Assembly: GCF_026013605.1 (NCBI RefSeq)
Contig: NZ_JAPDPJ010000012.1
Span: 49,231 to 113,230, forward strand
Direction of reading: 5' to 3'
Origin: Plebeiibacterium sediminum
GTDB lineage: Bacteria; Bacteroidota; Bacteroidia; Bacteroidales; Marinilabiliaceae
DNA length: 64,000 nt
The notes beneath the pieces are model-generated. The model did no database searches. It was not told the origin of the DNA and worked only from the letters and a program-made list of their open reading frames with translations. Made by a program: the position numbers and the translations under genes. Below, one piece after another: positions 27,512-36,370 of this stretch (position 1 is the stretch's first letter; each line of letters starts with the position of its first letter).

Positions 27512-29914
27512 TTATTGATTTAACTTCCATTCTAAAATTCCGGCGGAAAAACCTTTCTGAATCTTAGCTGTAATTCTTATCGCTTTGGTTTTTACCGGAT
27601 CAAAGGAAACTGTATTGTATTGATCCAATTTTGATTCATAGGCTGAGTGATTTTGTACTTCAACCCAATTGCCTTTTGCTGTCTGGTAACTGATTTGATA
27701 TGATTCAGGAACTCTGTAATTCACATCATAATGATCAAGATTTAACCAGTATACAGAAGAAGATGAAATAGTCACTGACTTATCAAAATCATACTGAACC
27801 CATTCTTCTGATCCATCTTTTAACCACCAGTAAAAATAGGATTTATCGGTATCTGATGAACTTGAAGGATTAAAGCCATCGTTTAATCCGGGAGCCCAAT
27901 CAGTTGATGCGCTTGCATTTGCCTGCATAGCCAGCTCTGTTGAATCAATAACCGTGGCAGCCTCTGAAATGTAAGGCATCCATACCTTCATACTGGCAGT
28001 ACCACGGTTATTCCATGCATAGTAAGGAATTGCTTTAAGCATGATGGTTTCATCATTATTTTTTTCACCTTTTGTTTTAATTTTCCCCTTCATACTTAAA
28101 GTTACTACACCACCCAACAGGTTTTCTTCAAAACTAGTTTTAACATCCACACCTGAATCAACATATTTATCGAAAACATATTCGTTATTATTGTCTTTGT
28201 CTTCAAAACAAAAAACCACAGGTCCTCTCTGAAAAGCAATCTTACCTTTATCATAAGCAACTTTATCATTGGCAACCACTTTTCTGGCTTCCATAGGAAA
28301 ATGAATATCGATTACATCTCCCTCTTTCCAGTTATGTGATAAAACAGCATATCCATTCTCCTCAACCCATTCTATACTTTCCTGATTTACCTTAATGGTA
28401 TAGGTAGAATCCATTTGATTTACAAAATGGTATAGATCAGATGGAACCACCTTATTTTTAACCCAACCCGGAATACGGATTTTTAATTTGAATTTACTAC
28501 TTACATTGCTTTGAACTGAAATATTTACATCTCCTCCCCAAGGATATAAAGTATTCTGAGTTAATTTCAAAGTATCTTTTCCTACTGGAATCGAAGCTGT
28601 TCCTCCTGCATATAAATTTACATAAACGGCATCTTTCGACTTTGTATAAATATATCCAGGAACAGAAGCCATAAAACGTGTAATATTACCCGGGCAACAA
28701 GCACATCCAAACCAAGGTGCACGCTCATGATTATGAGCAGATTCTAAAGGATTATCATAGAAAAAATGATCTCCGCTCAGTGAAACTCCCGATATTAATC
28801 CATTGTACAATGTTCTTTCCAATACATCATAGTATTTTGAGTTTCCTTCGTGCAAAAACAAACGATAATTCCAATAAACATTAGATATTGATGCACAGGT
28901 TTCGCAATAGGAAGTCATGTTATTTAACTCATAATTAGGACCAAAACCTTCTCCCTGTGCTCTTTGACCGATTCCTCCGGTAATGTATAATTTTTTGGAT
29001 ACAATATTTTCCCATACTCGTTTACTGGCATCCATTAGTTGCTGATCATGCATTAATGAAGCCACATCGGTAACTCCTGAATACAAGTACCCTAAACGAA
29101 CCGCATGTCCTACAGCTTCTTCCTGATCTACGATAGGCATATGATCCTGACTGTATGCATTCAGCTTATGTCCATCTGTTCCTCGCCCTGTTTCATCGAT
29201 GAAATAACGAGCCAATTCAAGATATTTCTGATCGTTTGTAACATTGTAAAGTTTTACTAATGCCATTTCTATAATCGGGTGACCCGATGGAACATGCTTC
29301 TGACCTTCATTCGGTCCGAATACTTTATAAACTAAATCTGCATTTTTAATAGCGATATCAAGCAGACTTCTTTTTCCTGTAGCCAAATAATGAGCCACTG
29401 CAGCCTCATAAAGGTGACCAGAATTATACAATTCGTGACTATTTAATTTATCCCATCTGCCTTTGCCGTACCATCCTCTTAAACGATCGCATTTATTGGT
29501 AACACAAGTCGTTAAATACCCATCATCTTCCTGTGCTTCTCCTATCAAATAAATTAAACTATCTAAATACAGATCCAAATCACTATCAGGTTTAACTGCC
29601 AATGCGTATGAAGCTCCTTCCAGAATCTTATACACGTCGGTATCATCAAACGGAAAATCTCCCTGATGTTCTTTATCTAATAAGCCACCAGCTACAGCAA
29701 AATTATCCATGCGCCCGGTTTCTTCGGACTTTTTAAAGGCCGAAGGAATTGAAACGGTTCTGTTTACTTCAATTTTGGGTGCCCAAAACGAGTCATTTAA
29801 ATGCACCTGAGTAAAAGGTACCTGTTCCATTTTTTCTTTCTTATCTGTAGACTTCGTACATCTCCAGACCAGTAAAACACTGATAATAAATGTAATATAA
29901 ATTGATTTTTTCAT
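27512..29914 (-). CDS. GH127 beta-L-arabinofuranosidase lipoprotein with discoidin-like module
   Basis: 800 residues; lipoprotein signal with Cys at about 19 (SVLLVWRC). The catalytic domain contains SHELYNSGHLYEAAVAHY, SYCETCASIS (Glu 338, Cys 340) and FGCACCPGNITR (Cys 406, Cys 407), the complete GH127 zinc and nucleophile set. The last 135 residues repeat the module of the 16995 gene (EEWVQYDFD, SSSVYWLNLD, GILEWKLNQ). The two enzymes are clearly paralogous but diverged, so they may act on different linkages or in different places; this one is membrane-anchored, the other soluble. The gene starts 8 bp after the DUF5695-like stop codon, so it is in the same operon. Confidence 0.9.
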   Translation of the reverse strand: MKKSIYITFIISVLLVWRCTKSTDKKEKMEQVPFTQVHLNDSFWAPKIEVNRTVSIPSAFKKSEETGRMDNFAVAGGLLDKEHQGDFPFDDTDVYKILEGASYALAVKPDSDLDLYLDSLIYLIGEAQEDDGYLTTCVTNKCDRLRGWYGKGRWDKLNSHELYNSGHLYEAAVAHYLATGKRSLLDIAIKNADLVYKVFGPNEGQKHVPSGHPIIEMALVKLYNVTNDQKYLELARYFIDETGRGTDGHKLNAYSQDHMPIVDQEEAVGHAVRLGYLYSGVTDVASLMHDQQLMDASKRVWENIVSKKLYITGGIGQRAQGEGFGPNYELNNMTSYCETCASISNVYWNYRLFLHEGNSKYYDVLERTLYNGLISGVSLSGDHFFYDNPLESAHNHERAPWFGCACCPGNITRFMASVPGYIYTKSKDAVYVNLYAGGTASIPVGKDTLKLTQNTLYPWGGDVNISVQSNVSSKFKLKIRIPGWVKNKVVPSDLYHFVNQMDSTYTIKVNQESIEWVEENGYAVLSHNWKEGDVIDIHFPMEARKVVANDKVAYDKGKIAFQRGPVVFCFEDKDNNNEYVFDKYVDSGVDVKTSFEENLLGGVVTLSMKGKIKTKGEKNNDETIMLKAIPYYAWNNRGTASMKVWMPYISEAATVIDSTELAMQANASASTDWAPGLNDGFNPSSSSDTDKSYFYWWLKDGSEEWVQYDFDKSVTISSSSVYWLNLDHYDVNYRVPESYQISYQTAKGNWVEVQNHSAYESKLDQYNTVSFDPVKTKAIRITAKIQKGFSAGILEWKLNQ

Positions 29915-29922
29915 AACCTGAT

Positions 29923-32661
29923 TTATTCTTTAATTAACACAAGCTCAACAGGCTTATTTTTTAACTTTATTTCATAGGTCCCCTTTTCGTCTTTTTTATA
30001 TCCTTTGACGATATAAGAAGGGGTATTAGTTCCAAAATCTGCAATATTTAAATAAGCAGTTGTATTAAATTCGCTTTTCTTAGCAAAAACTATGCTAATT
30101 TCATTTGTTGAGGCATTGTATTTCACAGTTTGAAACTGACCTGCATCCAATGTTAACCATAAATTTTGCTCAGCGATATAAAACTTCGATTTGGCAGCTG
30201 TGGTAAGATCTGTTTTAATCCAGTCACCTTCTTCTGAAACATTTCCACCAAAGGCCAGCCAACCAAACTCTTTATGATGAATTAAATACGAAGAGGTATT
30301 CACTGCATATCCATAAAATCCGGTTCCGTAATCTCCTGAAATTCCATCATTTTTTAAGGTGGATGGGAAGGAATGAAAAGCACAAGGTGCAAATCCATCT
30401 TCTGTAATATTTGCAATTGCTCCCATAACTCCGCCATATCCAACTTTTAGCAGATAAAAGTCATCTGGATTTAGTTTATATTCATTTAAAACCGGAATCG
30501 CATTTAAAGCAGATCCGTAATGATGAATCTGACGTTCTACTCTGGAAAGTTTACCTCCAAACCAGAAATCCCAATAACGACGTGCATTTCCATTATATGC
30601 CCAATGTGGGATTGTTGGCATATAAGCTAAGATGGCATTTAAAGTAACAGCTGCTTTGTCTGAAAAACCAAAATAGCGCGACCATATATAAACTTCTTCC
30701 TGCCCGGTTGAATCCCATGGCATTTCACTTCCAAACGGATAATTCAAAGAAGCCCAATGTTCTGCCCGTTTTTTCATAGCATCCTCTAACCTGGCTGCCA
30801 TCTCATTTAAACCTTCTTTTTGTAAATCTTTCAATATCAATAAAAACACACTTCCTTCCATTTGTCCGAACTGTGCATAATGCGGAGCCTGCTCAACCAT
30901 AGCCATGGTTGTATAGTAAGCCTGGTTTAAATACCAATCCCAACCTTCCTGTTTTACCAGACCATTATAATACCTGCCTAAACGATACATCACCCAATAA
31001 GCTGCGGCAACGTGCGGATAATTATAAGAACGACCAACATCTTCAGAAGCCTCTTTACTCCATGCTGCCCAGGTTTTATAATTTATAGAATCATTATAAG
31101 TACCTTTGGGCATAGAATCCGGTTCATAATAAAACACACTTTTACGAACCCCATATTTACGAGCTCCGTCCTTAAATTGTATACCTCCCCACATGGTTTG
31201 GTGAATAAACGATTCCATTTTTGCCACCTCTGCAGGATCAGGTAAAACCAACTGTTTCATCACGGCATTTAACCATGCACCAGCTCCACCTTCATCACTT
31301 AATCCGGCAATCCATGAGCGACTATCTTGTGTTACCTGTTTTTTTGTTTCGTAATCGTAGGTAATTGCTGAGGGAGCACGGTGAAACAAATCATCCTCAT
31401 CATCAAACCATTGTTCTGTTGTTAAAAAATGGCCATTATCAGCAACTACCTCAGTCTCCGACTTAATTACTTTGTAATTGATGGTTTGCTTTAAGCCATC
31501 AGCATAAATAATAGTTGCTCTGGCTCTTCCCCATTGATTCCCTTTTACTTCATATTCTTTCCAACCATGCTCCGTTGTTTTAGAAAAAGTAAACGAAAGA
31601 GCTTCTTTAGGTTCACATGTAATTTCTTTAATTTCTTTCTGATACTTCAGGAATAGTTTACCATTCACATCTTTAGGTAATACGTATCCGGGAATTCCCT
31701 CAGCCACAGGACGATTGTTGTCGATTAGAGTATTTTCAATATCCTTAACTGAAGAAGCTAACACAAACTGTAATCCTACTTCATACTTTTCTCCTGGTTT
31801 TAAAACCTTCGATGTTGGCTTATTCCAGGGTGTTGCATTTTTCCATTCCTTGTTCGCATAGGCTTTAGAATGAATCATCCATTCGTGAAAACCTTCAAAA
31901 GTAATTCCCCTGGGCGTTGGCTCATCCAATAAAGGTCTGTATGCTTCAAACGGGGAATTTTTCATGGGGAGAACCAATAATGGATTTCCATTGCCATGCA
32001 GGCGAATTACTTGAAGGTAACCAGCATCCATACCTATGTATGGGTCGAAAAATACGTTTTCGGTATGTGCCTGATCTAAAGTTTTTCCATCAATATTGTT
32101 ATTGAAAATTACAGGAATCCCTAAGGCCCCTATTTCAATCGTGTTATCTGTAGTATTCTTAATCTGAAATTTTAAAGCCAGATGATTGTCTTCCTTAACC
32201 CACATTCTGATAATCTCCAGTGGACAATCTTCAGGTAATGTGGCATTTAATTTAGCAGCAGACAGACAGTTTGATTCTGAACATTTTATTGGCTCTACAG
32301 CATTACGGTGTTTTGCAGTTGAGTAATCTTTATATTCATTAGCACCTACCTCTTTTACTCTAAAATTGATATCTCCAAGATGATAAAAACCATCTGATGC
32401 TCTATTTTCTATCCTTTCACCTGGTGTAAAATCAAAATGCTCCTTTTTGTTTATTAAACTTTTAATGGTTTGAGAAGCATTTACCAATTCCAGCGATAAA
32501 TCATCTGTATCATAAACAGTAGTACCCTCTTCCAAACCTAAAGTAGGTATCTTTTTAGCTTCATCCTGCTGGGCACTTAAAATCATACCTGAATTAAAGA
32601 GCATTCCCACTAGCACAACAACTCCAAATAAACAGGTGTTTTTATGTTTTGTCAATTTCAT
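29923..32661 (-). CDS. DUF5695-like secreted protein, probable carbohydrate-active enzyme
   Basis: Start 32661 is preferred over 32733 because it gives a normal signal peptide (MKLTKHKNTC to ILSAQ) and avoids overlap with the GH43 gene. About 912 residues. The N-terminal half is beta-rich (LGLEEGTTVYDTDDLSLELV, later GYLQVIRLHGNGNPLLVLP), and the C-terminal half is helical with SYNYPHVAAAYWVMYRLGRY and WDSTGQEEVYIWSRYFGFSD, resembling an alpha/alpha barrel. From memory this matches DUF5695, seen in Bacteroidota glycan loci without a described activity. Position between GH43 and GH127 argues for a role on the same arabinose-rich substrate. The family call needs a profile search. Confidence 0.6.
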   Translation of the reverse strand: MKLTKHKNTCLFGVVVLVGMLFNSGMILSAQQDEAKKIPTLGLEEGTTVYDTDDLSLELVNASQTIKSLINKKEHFDFTPGERIENRASDGFYHLGDINFRVKEVGANEYKDYSTAKHRNAVEPIKCSESNCLSAAKLNATLPEDCPLEIIRMWVKEDNHLALKFQIKNTTDNTIEIGALGIPVIFNNNIDGKTLDQAHTENVFFDPYIGMDAGYLQVIRLHGNGNPLLVLPMKNSPFEAYRPLLDEPTPRGITFEGFHEWMIHSKAYANKEWKNATPWNKPTSKVLKPGEKYEVGLQFVLASSVKDIENTLIDNNRPVAEGIPGYVLPKDVNGKLFLKYQKEIKEITCEPKEALSFTFSKTTEHGWKEYEVKGNQWGRARATIIYADGLKQTINYKVIKSETEVVADNGHFLTTEQWFDDEDDLFHRAPSAITYDYETKKQVTQDSRSWIAGLSDEGGAGAWLNAVMKQLVLPDPAEVAKMESFIHQTMWGGIQFKDGARKYGVRKSVFYYEPDSMPKGTYNDSINYKTWAAWSKEASEDVGRSYNYPHVAAAYWVMYRLGRYYNGLVKQEGWDWYLNQAYYTTMAMVEQAPHYAQFGQMEGSVFLLILKDLQKEGLNEMAARLEDAMKKRAEHWASLNYPFGSEMPWDSTGQEEVYIWSRYFGFSDKAAVTLNAILAYMPTIPHWAYNGNARRYWDFWFGGKLSRVERQIHHYGSALNAIPVLNEYKLNPDDFYLLKVGYGGVMGAIANITEDGFAPCAFHSFPSTLKNDGISGDYGTGFYGYAVNTSSYLIHHKEFGWLAFGGNVSEEGDWIKTDLTTAAKSKFYIAEQNLWLTLDAGQFQTVKYNASTNEISIVFAKKSEFNTTAYLNIADFGTNTPSYIVKGYKKDEKGTYEIKLKNKPVELVLIKE

Positions 32662-32701
32662 AGATCTTAATTTTTCTCTCTCGTTATACTTCATCCTACC
32701 T

Positions 32702-34825
32702 TTAATTTTTGCTCTGTTGATACAATTCTTCAACTTCTGCTTTATTCAGGGCTTTATTATATAATCTGACATCATTCAAATAACCGGTAAAATTTTCAGG
32801 TTCAAAACCAGATGATCCTATTCTGATTTTATCAGCTCTAACAAAAAGATTAATTGGAAATTCTTGATCTTTTTGTCCATCAACATAAATCACCTCTTTC
32901 ATTCCATCAAATGTTACCGCAACATGATGCCATTTATTCACTGCCGGATAGTTTTCAAATGCCACATCCACAGATCCATCTCCATGAGCTATCGCTCCAA
33001 AATTTCCATTACCATACATCATAGCAACATACGAAGCTTGTAACATATCCTCACGACTGTTCCATGAAATAATACATTGTCCGATGCTCTCTGTTGTTGC
33101 ATAGATCCAGGCACTTGTTGAATAAGGCGCATTCCAGTTAAAGTTATCTTTTGCACTTTCTGATAGTTCCAGATAGCTTTTCCCATCAAGGTATAAGGCT
33201 TTCTTTCCTTCATGCTTTTTAATTGTACAATTACCTACTGGTACAAATTCACCATGAAGCGCTTCCTGATTTGCAATTGAAGTGCTTATTGCTCCCAATT
33301 TTAAATCGGAGGCATCAAATAAAACCTCTAGTTGATTACTGGCTTCAGCATAATGAGCATCTGTTACCGGTCGATTTTTATAAGCTGGTGTCTCAAATAA
33401 TTCATCGTATACTTTTACATTCCAAATAGCGGGTAACACACCTGTTTTTTCTGTTCCTGTAATTGTAATACGAATATATCTGCAAGTCGCATTACTATCA
33501 TCAATCATAGGGCTTCCAGGGGTTTGATTATGCGTTTGATCTGAAAATAAAGTCCAGTCCTTTTTATTTTGCGATACTTCTATTTTATACTGATAGTAAT
33601 ATGTTGCATACTCAAACTGTGTACATATTCTTGCAATTGATTTTTCATCTCCCAGATCAATAGTCACAGATTGTGGCAAAGTGCAATTTTCGGCTTTCCA
33701 CATGGTTCCATTATTATCATCTGTGATATATGCTGGTTTATATAAATAATCGGTAGCTTGTTGTGTATAAACCGTGGCTTTTGATTGCAAATGATATGCT
33801 GATGAAGCTTCTACTGTAGCACCAAAGGCGATATTTTCATATACGTTTTTGAACTCTTTAACACCTGTATGAGTTGGTATAATTTTTTCAATTGTAGTAT
33901 CATTCGAGAATACAATTTCATCCATACAAACCTGACGAAATTCCCCTCCTGAACTGTGCGGATTATCGTGTCGGTGATATAGAATATAGGTATGTCCATC
34001 TATTTCAATGATGGAATGATGACCCGGTGAATCTACCGTTTTATCTTCATTGGTTTGAAGGATAGGATTGTTAGCGCCATATTTAAACGGACCAGTAGGA
34101 GAATCTGCATAAGCGTAATGCACTGCATAACTACTCAAACGGCAATCGCCTGAAGAGTACATTATAATGTATTTCCCATTTCTTTTTAAAGGATAAGCAG
34201 CTTCAAATACCTGAGGTAATTGCTCTGTTGGTATCAATCCGGATTGTTTCATGGTGAACATATTGTCCCCGTCTACTTCGGCCCAACCTAAACCTCCAAA
34301 ACTGGAACACCATGTTCCAAAGTAAGAATACAGCTTTCCATCATCATCAAGCATAAACTGAGCATCCAAAGCCGGCAAGCCCTCTTTTCCGGAACCAACA
34401 GGTATTACAGGTTTTCCTTCATTTAAAGGACTCCAGGGACCAATAGGATTATCAGACATATAGCCATAAATATTACATCCAAACTGACAATTACCCATGT
34501 AGTAATAATATTTTCCGTCGTTGCCTTTTACCACATCAGGAGCCCAGCAATTGGTTAAACCTTCAGGCAAATCAATATCCAATTCGTGATTATACCAGTT
34601 TACCATATCCTTAGATATCCAAACTGTTGGTTCACCTGATGCCAATTTTACCCCATCTGTTGTTGAATAGATGTAATAGGTATCATCAAACTTTTTAATG
34701 GTAGGATCAGCAAAATATCCAGGTAAAAGTGGGTTCCTGTCATATTCCTTTATTGTTGTATTTTCTTGCTGTTTACAAGCTACAATAAGTAAAACAAGAC
34801 TGATTATATAAAATGGTTTTATCAT
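32702..34825 (-). CDS. GH43-like arabinofuranosidase/xylosidase lipoprotein with F5/8C and LamG-like domains
   Basis: Start 34825 puts the lipobox (LLIVAC) in the right place. About 707 residues. The five-blade GH43 domain (about 30-310) has the three acids in place: Asp in YFADPTIKKF, Asp in LDAQFMLDDDG, and Glu in FEAAYPLKRNGKY. An F5/8-type-C domain (about 330-480) and a laminin-G/concanavalin-like domain (about 510-705, ending DVRLYNKALNKAEVEELY) follow, both likely glycan-binding. Known relatives release alpha-L-arabinofuranose or xylose. In the Hyp-arabinoside pathway a GH43 removes the terminal alpha-1,3-arabinose before GH127 can act, which fits this neighbourhood; that role is inferred. 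Confidence 0.85.
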   Translation of the reverse strand: MIKPFYIISLVLLIVACKQQENTTIKEYDRNPLLPGYFADPTIKKFDDTYYIYSTTDGVKLASGEPTVWISKDMVNWYNHELDIDLPEGLTNCWAPDVVKGNDGKYYYYMGNCQFGCNIYGYMSDNPIGPWSPLNEGKPVIPVGSGKEGLPALDAQFMLDDDGKLYSYFGTWCSSFGGLGWAEVDGDNMFTMKQSGLIPTEQLPQVFEAAYPLKRNGKYIIMYSSGDCRLSSYAVHYAYADSPTGPFKYGANNPILQTNEDKTVDSPGHHSIIEIDGHTYILYHRHDNPHSSGGEFRQVCMDEIVFSNDTTIEKIIPTHTGVKEFKNVYENIAFGATVEASSAYHLQSKATVYTQQATDYLYKPAYITDDNNGTMWKAENCTLPQSVTIDLGDEKSIARICTQFEYATYYYQYKIEVSQNKKDWTLFSDQTHNQTPGSPMIDDSNATCRYIRITITGTEKTGVLPAIWNVKVYDELFETPAYKNRPVTDAHYAEASNQLEVLFDASDLKLGAISTSIANQEALHGEFVPVGNCTIKKHEGKKALYLDGKSYLELSESAKDNFNWNAPYSTSAWIYATTESIGQCIISWNSREDMLQASYVAMMYGNGNFGAIAHGDGSVDVAFENYPAVNKWHHVAVTFDGMKEVIYVDGQKDQEFPINLFVRADKIRIGSSGFEPENFTGYLNDVRLYNKALNKAEVEELYQQSKN

Positions 34826-34861
34826 ATTCAAAGGGATTAATCTCAATAAATGAATATTAGC

Positions 34862-36235
34862 TTATAATATTTTTGTATTGTTAAATTTTACATGATAGGG
34901 CCATTGATCATCATTTTTCTCATCATCATCCCAGGCATGTGGCACATAAGTATTGGGAGCTCCTGTAACCACAAACCATAATCTGGAACAATTTGCAGGA
35001 ACTTTAAACTTTGCCTTATCTTCTGATTTATGATTTATTTTTCCGTAAACCCGTGTTCCATCCTTTTTCAAAGCAACAAAACCATATCGCCATCCGGCTC
35101 TTTGAGCTTCTTCAACTTGATTAAATCCGTCCTTATTTACAAGACCGGTAAACTCAACTGAAACAGCAGATTTTTTATGAGGGATTTCCAGTTCTAACAC
35201 ATTATACCCTGTTGTTCCAGGACAATGCTTATAATCAACTGTAAATTCATTATTGGTTTCAGATTCAGGATGCAAAGCCTGTTCACCAATATGATCTTTA
35301 CCCAATTTTCTCAACCCATCAATGTCCCAGGTAACCATTTTAGCAGCAGCATTATAGATTTCATTATTAAAATCGGATACTGAAGTATGGGTTAATCTCA
35401 TATAACTTTGCATGGGATCTTCCGGTTTTTTAGAATTGATCCAAAGCTTACCTATCATATCTATACCATGTTTTTCAGTCCAAAAAAAGTGAATAAAATA
35501 ACTTGAGTAACGATAATCCTCATGGCAAATATGGCGATGACAATTCTGAATATAAATTTCCAAATCTCTTTGATTAAAGATATTTTCAGGATAACATTCC
35601 ATGGCCTGCCATTGGGCTGTTTGTTCCCAAAAACCATTTCCTCCGTTTCCTCCAAAACCATAGCGAAACCCACGAGTAAATTCTTCTTTCACATCACCAT
35701 TAGCCAATAAATCTGCATAAACCTGGTACTGAAAAGAATGACCTATTTCGTGCGCAATAACACTTCCTACTGGTTTACAGGTGCTCGGACTCACCCATAA
35801 AGCTCCTATTACATCATCGTACCCTGCTCCAAATGCCATCCAATCGGTAGTGTAATGAAGCATGATGATGATTTTATATTTATCCAGATTTGATTTTCCT
35901 GAACCAACATTTGCAAAGTGAAGTTTATTAATATTTAGTTCATAAAATTCTTCTGCCTTAACGAGCATATCATCTATGTCAACACGATATTCTTCTGGTA
36001 CTGCGGCTGAATTAGGATTATTTTCTCCATATCCTGACTCCCAAAATAAAATAAAGTGTTCTGACTGCTTACTTCTGGAGAAACTCCATTTATGAGCGGG
36101 GTTGTTAAAATCAGCATCTTTAAACTCCTGTGGAATGTAGATTTCTCTGTCTGCACTCTTTTCCTGAGCCTTAATGTTGATGTGTACACTTATGATATAC
36201 ACTAACGCAATAAAACCAAATTTATAAATCTTCAT
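34862..36235 (-). CDS. DUF6055-like secreted protein with HExxH motif
   Basis: 457 residues with a signal peptide (to NIKAQ). The motif IAHEIGHSFQYQ (HExxH at 162-166) is followed by GNGFWEQTAQWQ, whose Glu 204 could be the third zinc ligand, so a zinc metallopeptidase is plausible. The N-terminal WSFSRSKQSEHFILFWESGYG segment and the C-terminal half (GWRYGFVALKKDGTRVYG, LWFVVTGAPNTY) are shared with the next gene and with the C-terminus of the GH97 fusion at 51544, so three copies exist here. It matches my recollection of DUF6055, with no known activity. Possible role: cutting the protein core of a glycoprotein. Confidence 0.7.
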   Translation of the reverse strand: MKIYKFGFIALVYIISVHINIKAQEKSADREIYIPQEFKDADFNNPAHKWSFSRSKQSEHFILFWESGYGENNPNSAAVPEEYRVDIDDMLVKAEEFYELNINKLHFANVGSGKSNLDKYKIIIMLHYTTDWMAFGAGYDDVIGALWVSPSTCKPVGSVIAHEIGHSFQYQVYADLLANGDVKEEFTRGFRYGFGGNGGNGFWEQTAQWQAMECYPENIFNQRDLEIYIQNCHRHICHEDYRYSSYFIHFFWTEKHGIDMIGKLWINSKKPEDPMQSYMRLTHTSVSDFNNEIYNAAAKMVTWDIDGLRKLGKDHIGEQALHPESETNNEFTVDYKHCPGTTGYNVLELEIPHKKSAVSVEFTGLVNKDGFNQVEEAQRAGWRYGFVALKKDGTRVYGKINHKSEDKAKFKVPANCSRLWFVVTGAPNTYVPHAWDDDEKNDDQWPYHVKFNNTKIL

Positions 36236-36370
36236 ATTATTATTCTTTCAAACTGCTTTATTCAAAATATCCGGTGTACAAAACTGAGATTTTGATGTTT
36301 TTAAAACAGTAACATATGTTTAAATAACTTGAACATATGGTTATTTTCACTTCAACAGCGTTCTATACTA

